Numbered from the stretch's first letter, positions 1-9,951 are shown. The stretch: DNA of 29,241 bases from Reclinomonas americana ATCC 50394 (GCA_048213135.1 PS015045.1:186851-216091); one strand, 5' to 3'. Translations and numbers: made by a program. The notes: a model not told the origin generated them from the sequence alone.

Positions 1-769
1 GCTGAGCACCATGCATTCTCGTCTTGTTTGTCTCACGAGATCACATGCCACTGTTCTCTCATCTTGTTCTGCAAGACTGCGGTGTGATGTGCTGCATTCT
101 CATTCCTTTCTTTCGCGTCGAGAGCACGCGTCACTATTCTCGCGCTTCTTGCTTGTTCTGCAACAGTACGATGTGAACTGCTTAGGTTTGCATCTGCTCG
201 TTCCTTTGTCTCTCCTAGAGCACGCGTCACTGTTTTCTCTCTTCTCGCTTGTTCTGCAAGACTGTGGTGCGAATAGCTGAGCACCATGCATTCCCCTCTT
301 GTTTGTCTCATGAGACCGCATGCCGCTGTTCTCTTGTCTTGCTTGTTCTGCAATACTGCGGTGTGATGTGCTGCATTCTCATCTTTCTTGCACATCGAGA
401 GCACGCGTCACTATTCTCTCTTCTTGCTTGCTCTGCAAGATTGCGGCGTCCTCAGCAGAGCACCATGCATTCCCGTCGTGTCTGTCTCCCCGAGACCGCA
501 TGCCACTGTTCTCTCATCTTGCTTGTTCTGCAAGACTGCGGTGTGATGTGCTGCATTCTCATTCTTTCTTTCGCGTCGAGAGCACGCGTCACTATTCTGG
601 CTCTTCTTGCTTGTTCTGCAACAGTAAGATGTGAACTGCTTAGGTTTGCATCTGCTCGTTCCTTTGTCTTTCCTAGAGCACGCGTCACTGTTCTCTCTTC
701 TCGCTTGCTCTGCTCAGTCTTGCCTTCTATGTCTCTCACTCTCCCTCTCTCTCTTTCCCTCCTCCGCAG
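1..769 (+). repeat. Intronic modular tandem repeat, three higher-order copies
   Basis: This is the 3' part of the intron before the exon at 770. Three copies begin with GAGCACCATGCATTC at 4, 279 and 458. Copies 1 and 3 contain two rounds of a roughly 95-nt submodule marked by GAGCACGCGTCACT (about 122, 220, 580 and 677). Copy 2 has a single round (about 399), so the spacings are 275 and 179 nt. Several long reading frames cross this region on both strands, but they follow from the repeat and look non-coding. Confidence 0.75.
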
Positions 770-1182
770 GAACGCGATCGCGCCCGCGAACGCGAGAAGC
801 TGCTGACGGCCAGACCTGCCGATCCATCTGTGGTGGTGGGGCCGCCGTCTGCGATCGCTGTGACCATGCCATCGTCGGTGCAGTCGTCGCTGTATCCGGC
901 CATGGCTGTGGATGTGCCTGGTCCGCCATCGCCACTGGCCGAGTCTCCGTCGGCCGCTAGCTACTCACCACCATCGGCTGCGGCGCCGCTGGGTTCTCCT
1001 CTCGATGCGGTGTTTGCGCCGGGTGTGTTGGAGACTGCAGTGACGGCATCTGGAGGGTACGCACTTGCGTGTGTTTGTGTGGCGCGAGAGAAATGTGATG
1101 AGATGGTGTGACTCACTGTTGTTGAACATGCAGATCGTCAAAGGGATCCAAGCGGAGGGTGAAGAAGCTGGATGAGAAGTAA
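770..1182 (+). CDS. 3' end of an unrecognised Ser/Pro/Ala-rich gene (last two exons)
   Basis: I do not recognise this protein. The second-last exon is 770-1056, entered after a pyrimidine-rich acceptor ending in CCGCAG. It reads in frame from ERDRAREREKLL through a Pro/Ser/Ala/Val-rich, low-complexity segment. A GTACGC donor at 1057 and a CAG acceptor at 1131-1133 define a 77-nt intron. The phase-2 junction restores a Gly codon, and the last exon, 1134-1182, ends in a basic tail (SKGSKRRVKKLDEK) followed by TAA. The charged ERDR/REREK start and the basic tail suggest a nuclear or RNA-associated protein, but that is inference only. The rest of the gene lies left of the window, and the intron before 770 is at least 769 nt. 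The neighbouring GTPase gene is convergent. Confidence 0.6.
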
Positions 1183-2060
1183 TTTGCGTGTGGGGGTGAA
1201 GTGCGGTTTGTGTGGTCAGTGAAATATTTTGGCGTGCGGAAGCCGACCAGGGTGTGTACTCGGGAGCTGCACTGGGCAGAGGGACAGTTTCTCGGAAGAG
1301 GTAGCAAGGCTCAGCAAATCGCGGTCTGTACCGATGGCACGATCTGCGATGGCAGAACAGGTTTTCATCCAAACAACACAGCTGCGAGCAGCAGATTATC
1401 GTGTGACAACTGCACAGGTCAAGAATAAGGCGATGGTGAGGGTGAAGGAGACAGAGGAGGAGGAGGAGGAGGTGAAGAAGAAGAAGAAATAACAAAAGAG
1501 AGAGAGGGACAGAGCACGTAAGCAACCCGCAGTTGCATTATGCGGAGGTTCTCAGAGCATTGAATGCAATTGTCGATTCTTTTCTTTGCCATCTCGACTG
1601 ACTGCTTCCGCGGCAGCCTAACATGCATCTGCCATCTGGACCAAGTTGACGGCCAGATACACCACCTGAGTGTCTCTACTGCTGCTCCCTCCCCTGACCA
1701 TTCTCCTCTCGGCTACAATGGAACAACTGTTGCCTGTCCAACCTCCACCTTCTGCCTCTGCTGCACGCACTGGACGATCCCGTTACACCTCAGGCTCTTT
1801 CTTCCACCCCTATCCCCGGTTCGCTATCAGAGCATTGAAATTGAAATGCTCCTTCCCCCCTAACCCTCTCCCCCACCCCTTCCCCCTTTTAAACAGCAAA
1901 GTGTGGTGATGTCGTTTCAATGTATTTTGCATGAAACGCCCCGCCATCTGGCGAGACGTGAAAAAAGGAAAGAGCGGCGAGGGAAAAAACAAACAAGCGC
2001 GTGGTGAAGATTTTCGTCAACCATAATGTAATGGGGTGCGTGTGCGTGCACTCCTTCTCT
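1183..2060. other. Convergent intergenic region; likely 3' UTRs
   Basis: This region lies between the stop of the upstream plus-strand gene and the distal last exon of the minus-strand GTPase gene. A plus-strand frame from an ATG at about 1335 to 1492 would encode about 52 residues ending in an EEEEEEVKKKKK-like run. It has no family resemblance and no splice context that I can defend. Another frame at 1670-1909 is equally unsupported. I see no other feature. Confidence 0.5.
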
Positions 2061-2132
2061 TCAGAGGACGACGCAGCCTCCCTTCTTCTTCTTCTTCTTG
2101 TCGTCCTTGGATTCGTCGGGGAACAAGACCAC
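2061..2132 (-). CDS. Distal alternative last exon of the GTPase: polybasic CAAX tail
   Basis: Acceptor CACACACACAG, phase 0, 24 codons including the stop. It continues DTAIR with VVLFPDES, then DD, six consecutive Lys, and GGCVVL-stop. This is a classic Rac-type C terminus: a polybasic stretch plus a single CAAX cysteine with terminal Leu. To be used, splicing must skip the exon at 2784-2849. Alternatively it belongs to a second gene copy hidden in the N gap at 2168-2643, but that gap as sized is too short for one. Confidence 0.75.
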   Translation of the reverse strand: MVLFPDESKDDKKKKKKGGCVVL

Positions 2133-4549
2133 CTGTGTGTGTGGAACAAGTCCATTGAATACACACANNNNNNNNNNNNNNNNNNNNNNNNNNNNNNNNN
2201 NNNNNNNNNNNNNNNNNNNNNNNNNNNNNNNNNNNNNNNNNNNNNNNNNNNNNNNNNNNNNNNNNNNNNNNNNNNNNNNNNNNNNNNNNNNNNNNNNNNN
2301 NNNNNNNNNNNNNNNNNNNNNNNNNNNNNNNNNNNNNNNNNNNNNNNNNNNNNNNNNNNNNNNNNNNNNNNNNNNNNNNNNNNNNNNNNNNNNNNNNNNN
2401 NNNNNNNNNNNNNNNNNNNNNNNNNNNNNNNNNNNNNNNNNNNNNNNNNNNNNNNNNNNNNNNNNNNNNNNNNNNNNNNNNNNNNNNNNNNNNNNNNNNN
2501 NNNNNNNNNNNNNNNNNNNNNNNNNNNNNNNNNNNNNNNNNNNNNNNNNNNNNNNNNNNNNNNNNNNNNNNNNNNNNNNNNNNNNNNNNNNNNNNNNNNN
2601 NNNNNNNNNNNNNNNNNNNNNNNNNNNNNNNNNNNNNNNNNNNAAGACGCAAGAGGAAAAAACACAAACGAACAGGTCCTGTTCTTCCTCCTCGTCTCGT
2701 CACATCTTTTTCACGTTCTTCCTCCTCCTGCTGCTGCTGCTGCTCCTCTCCTTCCTCTCGTCTCTCGCCTCTCGTCTTCCTCCTCACAGGACGACGCAGC
2801 AGCCCCCACTCGCCGGCGCTTCTTCTCGCCTGCTCGGATTGAGGACAATCTACAAGAGAAAGCACAAAAAGACACACACACACATGAGCATCATGAATAA
2901 CAGAGACAGGGGCGGAGACGACAAACTGCAGCTACGCTGGCCACCCTCTCACTGACTCGGTGTGTTGTACCCTGCCTGCACTCTTCTCACACTCTGTCGC
3001 CCTGCTCCTCCTCCATCATGCACTCACCCGAATGGCCGTGTCGAACACCTCCTTCAGTCCCTTTTGCGTCTTTGCAGAGCACTCGCAGTAGCCGACGGCG
3101 TTGATCTCCCGTTGCATGTTCACGCCCTGTGACACACAACAGTCAGTCAAATGCATCATCTCATCAGCAGCAGGAGACAGCGGACAACAACAACAACAAA
3201 CCTCCTCCCTGGTGATGGGTGCCAACCTCTTCTGCTTGAGCTCCTTGATGATCTCCGGGTCCTCACGCATATCGAGCTTGGTGCCGACCAGCAGAATCGG
3301 AACCTCCGGTGCATGGTGCTTCAGCTCCTGATACCACTGTGACACACACACAAACAGAAAAAAAAAGTCAACAAAAACTCGCCACGTGGAAAGCGGCACT
3401 CGGCTACACAGTCGCCTCTCCACCACTCCTCACCTTGTCCTTGACGTTCTGGAATGAGGAGGGGCTCACGAGCGAGAAGCAGATGATGAAGATGTTTGTG
3501 TTGGGGTACGACAGAGGGCGCAGACGATCGTAGTCCTCCTGACCTGCAATGAGAGAGACGCACGAAACACACAAGAGCGCACACGTGAGCATAGAGACCA
3601 CGTGCGCGTGTGGCGTGTGTGCAGGAGATGGCGGCTGAGCGCGCGCGCGATGTTCCGTTTCCACTCATTATCTCTCTTTCTCTCGTCGCACAACGCGTGC
3701 AAGACAAACACACCAGCTACCTCTCTCTCTGTACGTGCGTCTATGGCGTGGAGCGTGGGGGGCAGGGGGCCAGATGGCGCGCGTGTGCGTGTGATATCTT
3801 CCGCTCCAGGCACAGAGCGCACGTGCAACACACAAACACACACCAGCTGCCTCTTTCCACGCGTGCACACGGTGGGGCGTGCAGCGTGGGGAGGGGCGAG
3901 ATGGCGCGCGCGTGCGTGTGCGTGATATGTTCCGCTCTCACAGCAACAACCCCCCTCCTCTCTCTCTCTCTCTCTCTGGCTCTCTGACCGTCACTCACCA
4001 GCGGTATCCCACAAGCCGAGGCCAATGGTCTTGTTGGCAACCATCACGTTGGCGTTGTAGTTGCTGTCCGCACACGTGAAGTCAGACACACACTCTCACT
4101 CACGCCACTCTTCTTGAAGACGCAACTCAAACACCGTGGGCACGTAGTCCTCCGGGAATTGGTTGTTGGCATACGCAATGAGCATGCACGTCTGTGTGTG
4201 CGTGCGTGCGTGTGTAAGCAAGCAACACAAGTGCGACACTTTGACAAAACAAACGCCTCTCACACAGTGAGCGAGTGTGTGTGTGTGTTTGTTATCTCAC
4301 CTTACCGACGGCACCGTCTCCGACCACCACACCTGTGGAGAACACACACACATAAGTGAGCGACACGTGTGAACAAGAGAGAGTGGAGGAGTGAGGCGAG
4401 AGAGCAGTGTGACATTTTCAACCAAACACCCTCTTCTCCTTGCGCCCCCAGACTTTTCACATGCGCGCACTGCCTCTCTCTCACACACTCTCTCCCGGTG
4501 CGTGTATGTGTGTGTAATGGAGAGAAACGCAACACTTGATGTTATCCAT
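2061..4549 (-). CDS. Rac/Cdc42-like Rho-family small GTPase, complete, with alternative last exons
   Basis: Molecular switch of the Rho family, expected at membranes to control actin. Exons on the minus strand: 4549-4534 (ATG), 4332-4301, 4191-4127, 4063-3999, 3543-3434, 3336-3202, 3126-3028, then a terminal exon. All phases join exactly and give 174 residues before the tail. Visible motifs: P-loop GDGAVGKT, switch I YVPTVFDNY, switch [20 protein letters not shown], base recognition GTKLD and ECSAKT. The residues equivalent to Rac Gly12, Thr35 and Gln61 are present, so it should be an active GTPase. Two last exons fit in the same phase: 2784-2849 (195 aa in total) and 2061-2132 (197 aa in total). 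Rac proteins are about 192 aa. Introns 1 and 3 start with GTTGCG. A 476-N gap lies between the two last exons. Rac-like is the closest match by eye; Cdc42-like cannot be excluded. Confidence 0.93.
2168..2643. other. Assembly gap, 476 N, inside the 3' part of the GTPase gene
   Basis: Lies between the two alternative last exons; further exon copies could be hidden here. Confidence 0.99.
2784..2849 (-). CDS. Proximal alternative last exon of the GTPase: double-cysteine CAAX tail
   Basis: Acceptor TTGTAG (2850-2852 on the plus strand), phase 0, 22 codons including the stop. It continues DTAIR with IVLNPS and ends GGCCVVL-stop. CVVL is a CAAX box; a terminal Leu predicts geranylgeranylation. The extra Cys directly before the CAAX cysteine is a possible palmitoylation site. 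The tail has few basic residues (one RR). It resembles the distal exon at 2061-2132 at both ends, which suggests exon duplication. Confidence 0.8.
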   Translation of the reverse strand: MVLNPSRREEAPASGGCCVVL

Positions 4550-5163
4550 TCTCCCTCACTGCCGACAAATCACGTGTGGTGAGTCACACGAATTGTGCGC
4601 CGAAAGCTATTTGTGGCGAGTTGGTGGGCCCGTTTGCATTTTTGGTTGATTCGTGATTTCTGGCTGGCCCGCCACTTCGCCCCGGCCTGCCAATTGGTCT
4701 GACTGCGGGCCAGAAGGGTGTTGGGCGTATTTCGGTCGCACTGCGGGGGAGCTTTACGACGATCCACTCCACTTCCGGATCCGGATCCGAGCTGCAGACC
4801 TTCAGATCGATATCCCACTTGTGTTCCAGGAAACGTATCCGTTCGGCATCGCGCTCTCCGCCTGTCCAGATCCCGAAAAAGTCGACTGAACTCATCAGAA
4901 ACAGCATTGATACCGAGCTCGCAGCACTGCGCGTCTGCCAATCGATGCCAGCGTGCCCTTGTCCATTCGATATTTCGTCGTATCTGCCTCCGAGAAGTCT
5001 CATTCTGCAGCTGTGTCGTGTTGTTGGTTCATAGCACAGCGGGCCCATTTGCATTTCGCTTTCTCCACACTCCACTCGCACACACAATATTTCGTAACCC
5101 ACTCGTCACGCTCTCTCTCTCTCACTCACTGCCGTTCTCCCTCGCGATCTGGTGATTTCGTGC
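4550..5163. other. Intergenic region upstream of the GTPase gene (promoter side)
   Basis: This lies between the GTPase start codon and the stop of the next minus-strand gene. About 4600-5060 is complex, non-repetitive sequence. Open frames cross it on both strands (minus 4584-5102 and plus 4653-4889), but both need non-ATG starts and neither resembles a known family. The motif GGGCCCRTTTGCATTT occurs as a direct repeat near 4627 and 5040. 5110-5135 is a TC-rich run. No core promoter motif is convincing. Confidence 0.4.
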
Positions 5164-7165
5164 TCAGAGCGAATCGATGGCGGCAATCACTTGCGGATCG
5201 GTAAAACCCCAGCGCTGTCGCAAGCCAGTTAGTCAGCCACACGCAACAGTATCGTGCTACAGCTGCAAATGCACACACTCACCGCCGCACACAGCTCGGG
5301 GACGGGCAGCTTGCGATTCTGTGCCCACTTTTCCCACGGCTGCTTGAAGCCGCGACCGTTGAGGACCTCGCCTGTCGAGTCGCAACTCATCTGCACAACG
5401 CGGCGTGAGAACACTTGTCTGTACGAGACTCTGTCTTCTCTGCCTCTAACATCAATTCGTTCACCAACAACAAGCAAACAGCTGTCTTGATGACCGAGTC
5501 CAACCTTATTCAAATTATCAACACAAACACTAGTCTTCAGCAGCAGGTTTCATGTGTGATCTTCTCCATTCTGGAGTCCTCTCGTTTTCTTCATACTCTT
5601 CTCTCTCTCTCTTCTCTCTCTCTCTTCTCTCTCTTTTCTCCTTCTCTCTCTCTCTCTCTCTCTTCCTCCTCTTCTTCATGCGCCACTCTTTTTCTTTCCC
5701 TCCTTCCCTCTTCAACCCCCCTTCTCTCTTCAACCCTCCTTCTCTCTTCAACCCTCCTTCCCTCTTCAACCCTCCTTCCCTCTTCAACCCCCTTGCCCTT
5801 CCCTCTCATGACCTCACCTCAAACTCTGGTCCCTTGGACGTCTCGCGGATCTCCATCAACCACTTCTCCATGGGGCGGCCGTAGTACGCGGGAATGAAAC
5901 ATTCCTGCACCACACATATGATGAATATTCTCGCCGACGTTACAATGCTGACAAGCCAGCAAAAAAATATATATCGAAAACACATGATCAACGCAACAGC
6001 GCGGAAGCCGACGGGAATGTGTGACGGCCGTGGCTACAAGAGCACAAACAGAGGGTGACATTGTCAGCTACTGCATCGCAGATGAAAGGAGGGGAGAGAC
6101 GCACCGGCTTGGACGTAAACGTGTATCGCTTCATGACGGCGGCGGTGGGATGGCGGAAGCGGTGGCCGAGGGAGATGACGCGCACGTGGCCCTTGATTAC
6201 GCCACGAGAGACACGCCCTGTGGCCTCAAAGGTGAACATCGAGGTGAGGTCGGCCACCACATTGTCGGGCTCTTGCAGGCGGCTGCGTTTGCGCGGAGGC
6301 GGAGCCACCGCCGGCCCGCTGCCGTCGTCATAATCTCCATCACTGTCCACATGATCCACCGCGCCATCGTCGGCCTCCTCCTCCTCCNNNNNNNNNNNNN
6401 NNNNNNNTGCCATGCGGCGACAGCAGTGCCGACTCGATCGACCCGGGCGAGCCCACCTCCAGCGGCACATGCGGCAGCGACGAGCGACTCCCTCGCCGTC
6501 GCGTCAACAACACCGGCGTGCTCACACTCATCGGTGCCGCCATCATCATCTTGTCGATCTCGCTCACCACCTGCGCTCGTTCCGCCCCCGCCATTGCCAG
6601 CACCTGCTGATCCTCCTCGCCTGCTGCTGCTACTGCTGCTGCTGGTGGAGCAGGCGCAGCAGGCAGCGCACTTGCCTGCTGCGCCAGTGTGCGATCGAGC
6701 TCGAGGCGCGCCTGCTCGGCCGCGTACTGCGCAAAGGCGTCAGAGGCCAGAAACGACTCAATGTCGGTGCGCGATCGCGTCGGCACCAGCATCGGCGCCA
6801 CGCTCAGCACCTGCTCCGCAGTGGAGCCTGTGAACACCACTGTGAGCATGAGTCACACACCAAGAGAGAGAGGGAGAGCACGCACCGAGTTGCGCGGCCG
6901 TGTAGAGCCCGCGTCGCTCTTGCTCGTTCCATGGCACCGACGCGGGCGTGTGCACAACTGAGCGGCGACAGTGAGTGCGACACACACGCACAGGACGACA
7001 CACAGACATGTGCGCACTCTCTGTGACTGCTGTTGTTGTTGTTGCACTGGAGGCAGTGGAGGAGGCAGTGGCAGCAGCAGCGCGGCTTTCTTCGAAATCG
7101 CGCTGTACGCGGTCAACGTGGACCTCCGGCATGCCTTGTGACTCGAGGCGATCCCAGTCGAGCAT
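5164..7165 (-). CDS. Six-exon gene of unknown function, Ala-rich and acidic linkers
   Basis: I do not recognise this family. Exons: 7165-7018 (ATG, begins MLDWDRLESQGM), 6957-6886, 6827-6105, 5904-5818, 5390-5283, 5214-5164 (stop). All phases join. The large third exon holds a predicted helical Ala/Gln/Glu segment (FAQYAAEQARLELDRTLAQQ), an acidic Asp/Glu run beside a 20-N gap, and a likely basic nuclear signal (RKRSR). A more conserved-looking segment follows (FEATGRVSRGVIKGHVRVIS). The last three exons carry the aromatic and charged stretches CFIPAYYGRPMEKWL, GFKQPWEKWAQNRKLPVPEL and RWGFTDPQVIAAIDSL. Length is about 390 aa plus the gap. The 20-N placeholder does not preserve frame, so its true size differs. 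The acidic and basic composition hints at a nuclear protein (inference). Donors are GTGCGC, GTGCGT, GTGCGT, GTGAGG and GTGAGT. Confidence 0.7.
5706..5795. repeat. 18-bp minisatellite, five copies
   Basis: TTCAAC recurs at 5711, 5729, 5747, 5765 and 5783, exactly 18 nt apart, in a unit close to CTTCAACCCTCCTTCYCT. It lies inside the intron between exons 5904-5818 and 5390-5283 of the unknown minus-strand gene, next to a long (TC)n tract at about 5600-5670. Confidence 0.9.
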
Positions 7166-7577
7166 TACCGAAGAGACAGAAGGAAGGATGGAAGAGAGCG
7201 CGTGACAACGAAAGCACGCACGCTTTGTCGTTGTTTTCAATGCAATGGATGTCGATGAATTTTCATCTGTATGCCTCTGTTGTCTCTTTCGTGAGTCGCG
7301 CCTTTGTGCTTCGTTAGATCAACGCGGCAGGTCCGCGGTTTGCGTTGTGTAAAAGAAAAGGCGGATTCGTCGCGAGATATCGATCGCAACATTTGACCGT
7401 TTCCGGCGATTGATGTAAAAACACCGCTTCCGCACATTCTCTTCATTTGTCGTGCAGCGCGCTGCCATCCACGTGCGCGTGCAAAAGAAAACAGTTCACG
7501 TGCTCACCACCACCACCACCGCCACCACTCGTCGCAAGAGAGGAAAAAGAGTAGACTCCAAAAAATCAACACCAACA
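7166..7577. other. Spacer between the unknown gene and the phosphate carrier fragment
   Basis: This should contain the promoter of the minus-strand gene starting at 7165 and the 3' end of PiC-1. 7430-7457 (CCGCACATTCTCTTCATTTG, then TCGTGCAG) matches 13991-14018, downstream of PiC-2, at 26 of 28 positions. The 3' flanks of the two carriers therefore look related. No coding sequence is evident here. Confidence 0.5.
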
Positions 7578-7597
7578 NNNNNNNNNNNNNNNNNNNN

Positions 7598-8843
7598 GGC
7601 GACGTCTGCACCTTGACCTTGACCATCTCCATCGGGCTGTTGGGAGGGGAAGGGGGAAAGGGGGTGAGTGACAGGGAGAGGGAGAGGGAGGGAGAGGAGA
7701 GAAGGCAAGAGATAGGAGGACTTGGCACAGTGTACACACTCAAATGAGTCAGAGAGAGAACAGGACTGAGTGCACTGTGCCGCGTGAGCATGCAAGCAGA
7801 AGAGGGAGGAGAAAGAGATAGAGGAGAGAAAGAAGGCAAGAGACACTAGGACTTGGCACAGTGTACACAATCAAATGAGTCAGAGAGAAAACTTAGGAGC
7901 GTGCAAACAAGAAAGAGAGACTGAATGCAATTGTGCCGCGTGATCATACAAGCGGAAGAGGGAGGGAGAGAGGGAAGAGAAAGGAGGCAAGAGACAAGAC
8001 TTGGCACAGTGTACACAAATTGAGTGCGAGGCTGAAGGAGAAGGGCAGTGACAGGAAGTAATCAGCAGCGTGTGCGATAGCAAAATGGAGAGAAGGGGTA
8101 TTAAAAAAAACAAATAGAAGTCAGCGGGTACAGAGTTAGGAAAGTGACAGGAAGGATGAGCAGCGTACGCAAAAGCAGAAGGAGAGCGGAGACATGAGCA
8201 ATTGTGCAGCGCGTGCGCAAACAAGGGGAGAAGAGAGGAGAGACTGCCAGAGTGCATTAATCAGAGTGTTGAAGAACAGAAGGGAAAGTGAGACTGCACT
8301 GTAAGCAGAGCGGTGTGAGAGAGAGAAAGAGAGAGAAAAGGCAGTCATCGCTCACTCGCCGCGAGATACCAAACGCATGTCAATCATCACTCCTCTCAAA
8401 AGAGACCCAAGGCCGTGTCTCTTTCTCTCTCCCCTCCCCGCTTCTCGCTCTTTCTCTCATTTCTCTTGTTCCACCCGCCCCTCTTCTTCCCCCTTTTATC
8501 CTCTCCTCGAAACGCAACGACAGCGCAATGTCGGCAAAGAACTCAGCCGACGCCGAGGCAGTCAGCCACACCAGACCACGGTACTGCACGGCAGCCTCCT
8601 GGCCGACCATGTTGGCGTACAAATCCTTGAACACCTCGTACAAGCCGAACTTGAACATGCCCTGCGCCGAGTAGCCAATCAGCGTCGGCTCCCAGCCCTT
8701 CCAGACGGCGCGCGAGCCCTCCTCGGCAATAATCGTGCGCATGCCCGGCAGCAGGCCCTTGTACTTGCCCGGGTTCACCTGCATGTTGCACTTGGTCACG
8801 TCGAGCGGGGTCACCGCCAGATGCGTGAGGCCGCAGCTCAGCA
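7598..8843 (-). CDS. Mitochondrial phosphate carrier PiC-1, partial (two exons visible)
   Basis: SLC25 family; these carriers import phosphate into the mitochondrial matrix with protons, across the inner membrane. Exon 8843-8519 (325 nt, same length and phases as the matching exon in PiC-2) encodes LSCGLTHLAVTPLDVTKCNM, with the carrier signature PLDVTK, and ends ASASAEFFADIAL. That ending matches the conserved animal sequence closely. Its donor is GTTGCGT. The next exon, 7636 downward, begins PMEMVKVKVQTSP (second signature PMEMVK) and runs into a 20-N placeholder at 7578-7597. The C-terminal exon is not visible beyond the gap. No N-terminal exon is recognisable between 8844 and 9323, so it may lie in the gap at 9324-9554. 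No stop or frameshift appears in the visible part. It is either an intact gene hidden by gaps or a truncated copy; I favour the gaps. Confidence 0.85.
7637..8518 (-). repeat. Long carrier intron with degenerate tandem repeats
   Basis: This 882-nt intron of PiC-1 holds three copies of a block containing GACTTGGCACAGTGTACACA (plus strand, near 7719, 7849 and 7999), spaced about 131 and 149 nt. A second motif pair, GTGACAGGAAG, lies near 8048 and 8146. The sequence is purine-rich on the plus strand. Confidence 0.65.
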
Positions 8844-9818
8844 CTGCATGAGGAAGGAGAGAATAAATGGTGAGACGTCTTGCTGGTTGCCAAACTGGCG
8901 TGCTGTGTGTCATCCATCTGCTTGCCAAATCGCTGCACTCAAAGTCTCACTGACCTAGGCGAAAGCGCAGCAGAGTGGAGAAGGCAGAGTCAGGATGGAA
9001 AGGGAAAGGGCGTAGGGTCACGTGCATTCAGTCTCGCAAGTTTATCTCACACACGTGCATACACGCAAGCTTCTCGATCGTCGCTTCTCCAATGACAGTC
9101 ACGGCTGTTTCTACTCTCCCTTCACTCTCAAAGCCTCCATTGGGTCTTGCACCTTCATCTCTGCTGCTTCGCTCACTGTTGCAGCTGCTTTCTCCTCCTC
9201 CTCCTCTCTCTCTCTCTCACACACACGCTCACTCTATCAAGCTCCTCGATTCCTCACGCCTCCAGCAACAGCCATTCTTCATCGACGCTCACTGTCACAG
9301 CCTTCACCCCCTCTCCTCTCCCTNNNNNNNNNNNNNNNNNNNNNNNNNNNNNNNNNNNNNNNNNNNNNNNNNNNNNNNNNNNNNNNNNNNNNNNNNNNNN
9401 NNNNNNNNNNNNNNNNNNNNNNNNNNNNNNNNNNNNNNNNNNNNNNNNNNNNNNNNNNNNNNNNNNNNNNNNNNNNNNNNNNNNNNNNNNNNNNNNNNNN
9501 NNNNNNNNNNNNNNNNNNNNNNNNNNNNNNNNNNNNNNNNNNNNNNNNNNNNNNGTGATCTTCACCGAAAATGTCTTGATGACCATGGCCAAGCATATGT
9601 AAGGCATCAACACAACACAAGTTTTGAGTTAGCAGCAGGCTTCCTTGGGTGTTCGCTCTCGGAACTTCGAACAAGTCGAGAACTGCGATCCGATAACGAT
9701 TTTGCCGAGGAGGTATCAGGATCCGCGCAGAATTGTTGGAACTCGGGGGGAATTCGAAGTGGGAATTCGAACTCAGGGACATCCTATAATAAGAGAGTGA
9801 ACACGCCAATCTCAAAGT
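8844..9818. other. Region between PiC-1 exon 2 and the NHL-A 3' end, with N gap
   Basis: The 5' exon and promoter of PiC-1 are expected here. 8844-9323 shows no recognisable exon. 9324-9554 is unsequenced (231 N). 9572-9644 resembles 5483-5550, sharing TGTCTTGATGACC, ATCAACACAA and AGCAGCAGG. 9701-9775 is a copy of the dispersed repeat found at 13713-13795. Confidence 0.5.
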
Positions 9819-9951
9819 TGTCAAACGCGGACACGACGTCGTGCCACGTGGTGAGATGCATCCAAGAAAGGGGCGTGTGTGCGTGCACATTCAATTGTGC
9901 AAAATATGGTCGACAGAAAGTCGATCCAGGATCGCTGCAAGCTTGCAGTGC

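Noticed and set aside
1229-1492. Plus-strand frame ending in a Glu/Lys run after the first gene
   Set aside because: It needs a TTG start or a short ATG form, follows a clear stop at 1182, and its end is a simple GAG/AAG repeat; more likely 3' UTR.
3600-3960. Dense open frames in the GTPase intron
   Set aside because: This is a GT- and TC-rich intron between two firmly placed GTPase exons; no domain is present in any frame.
4584-5102. 172-codon open frame on the minus strand upstream of the GTPase
   Set aside because: It starts at GTG, has no recognisable domain, no splice context and lies in a promoter-side spacer; an equally open plus-strand frame overlaps it.
8950-8975. Possible first exon of PiC-1 ending CTAGGTCA before GTGAGA
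   Set aside because: The phase does not join exon 8843-8519 and the preceding codons only weakly resemble the first carrier helix.
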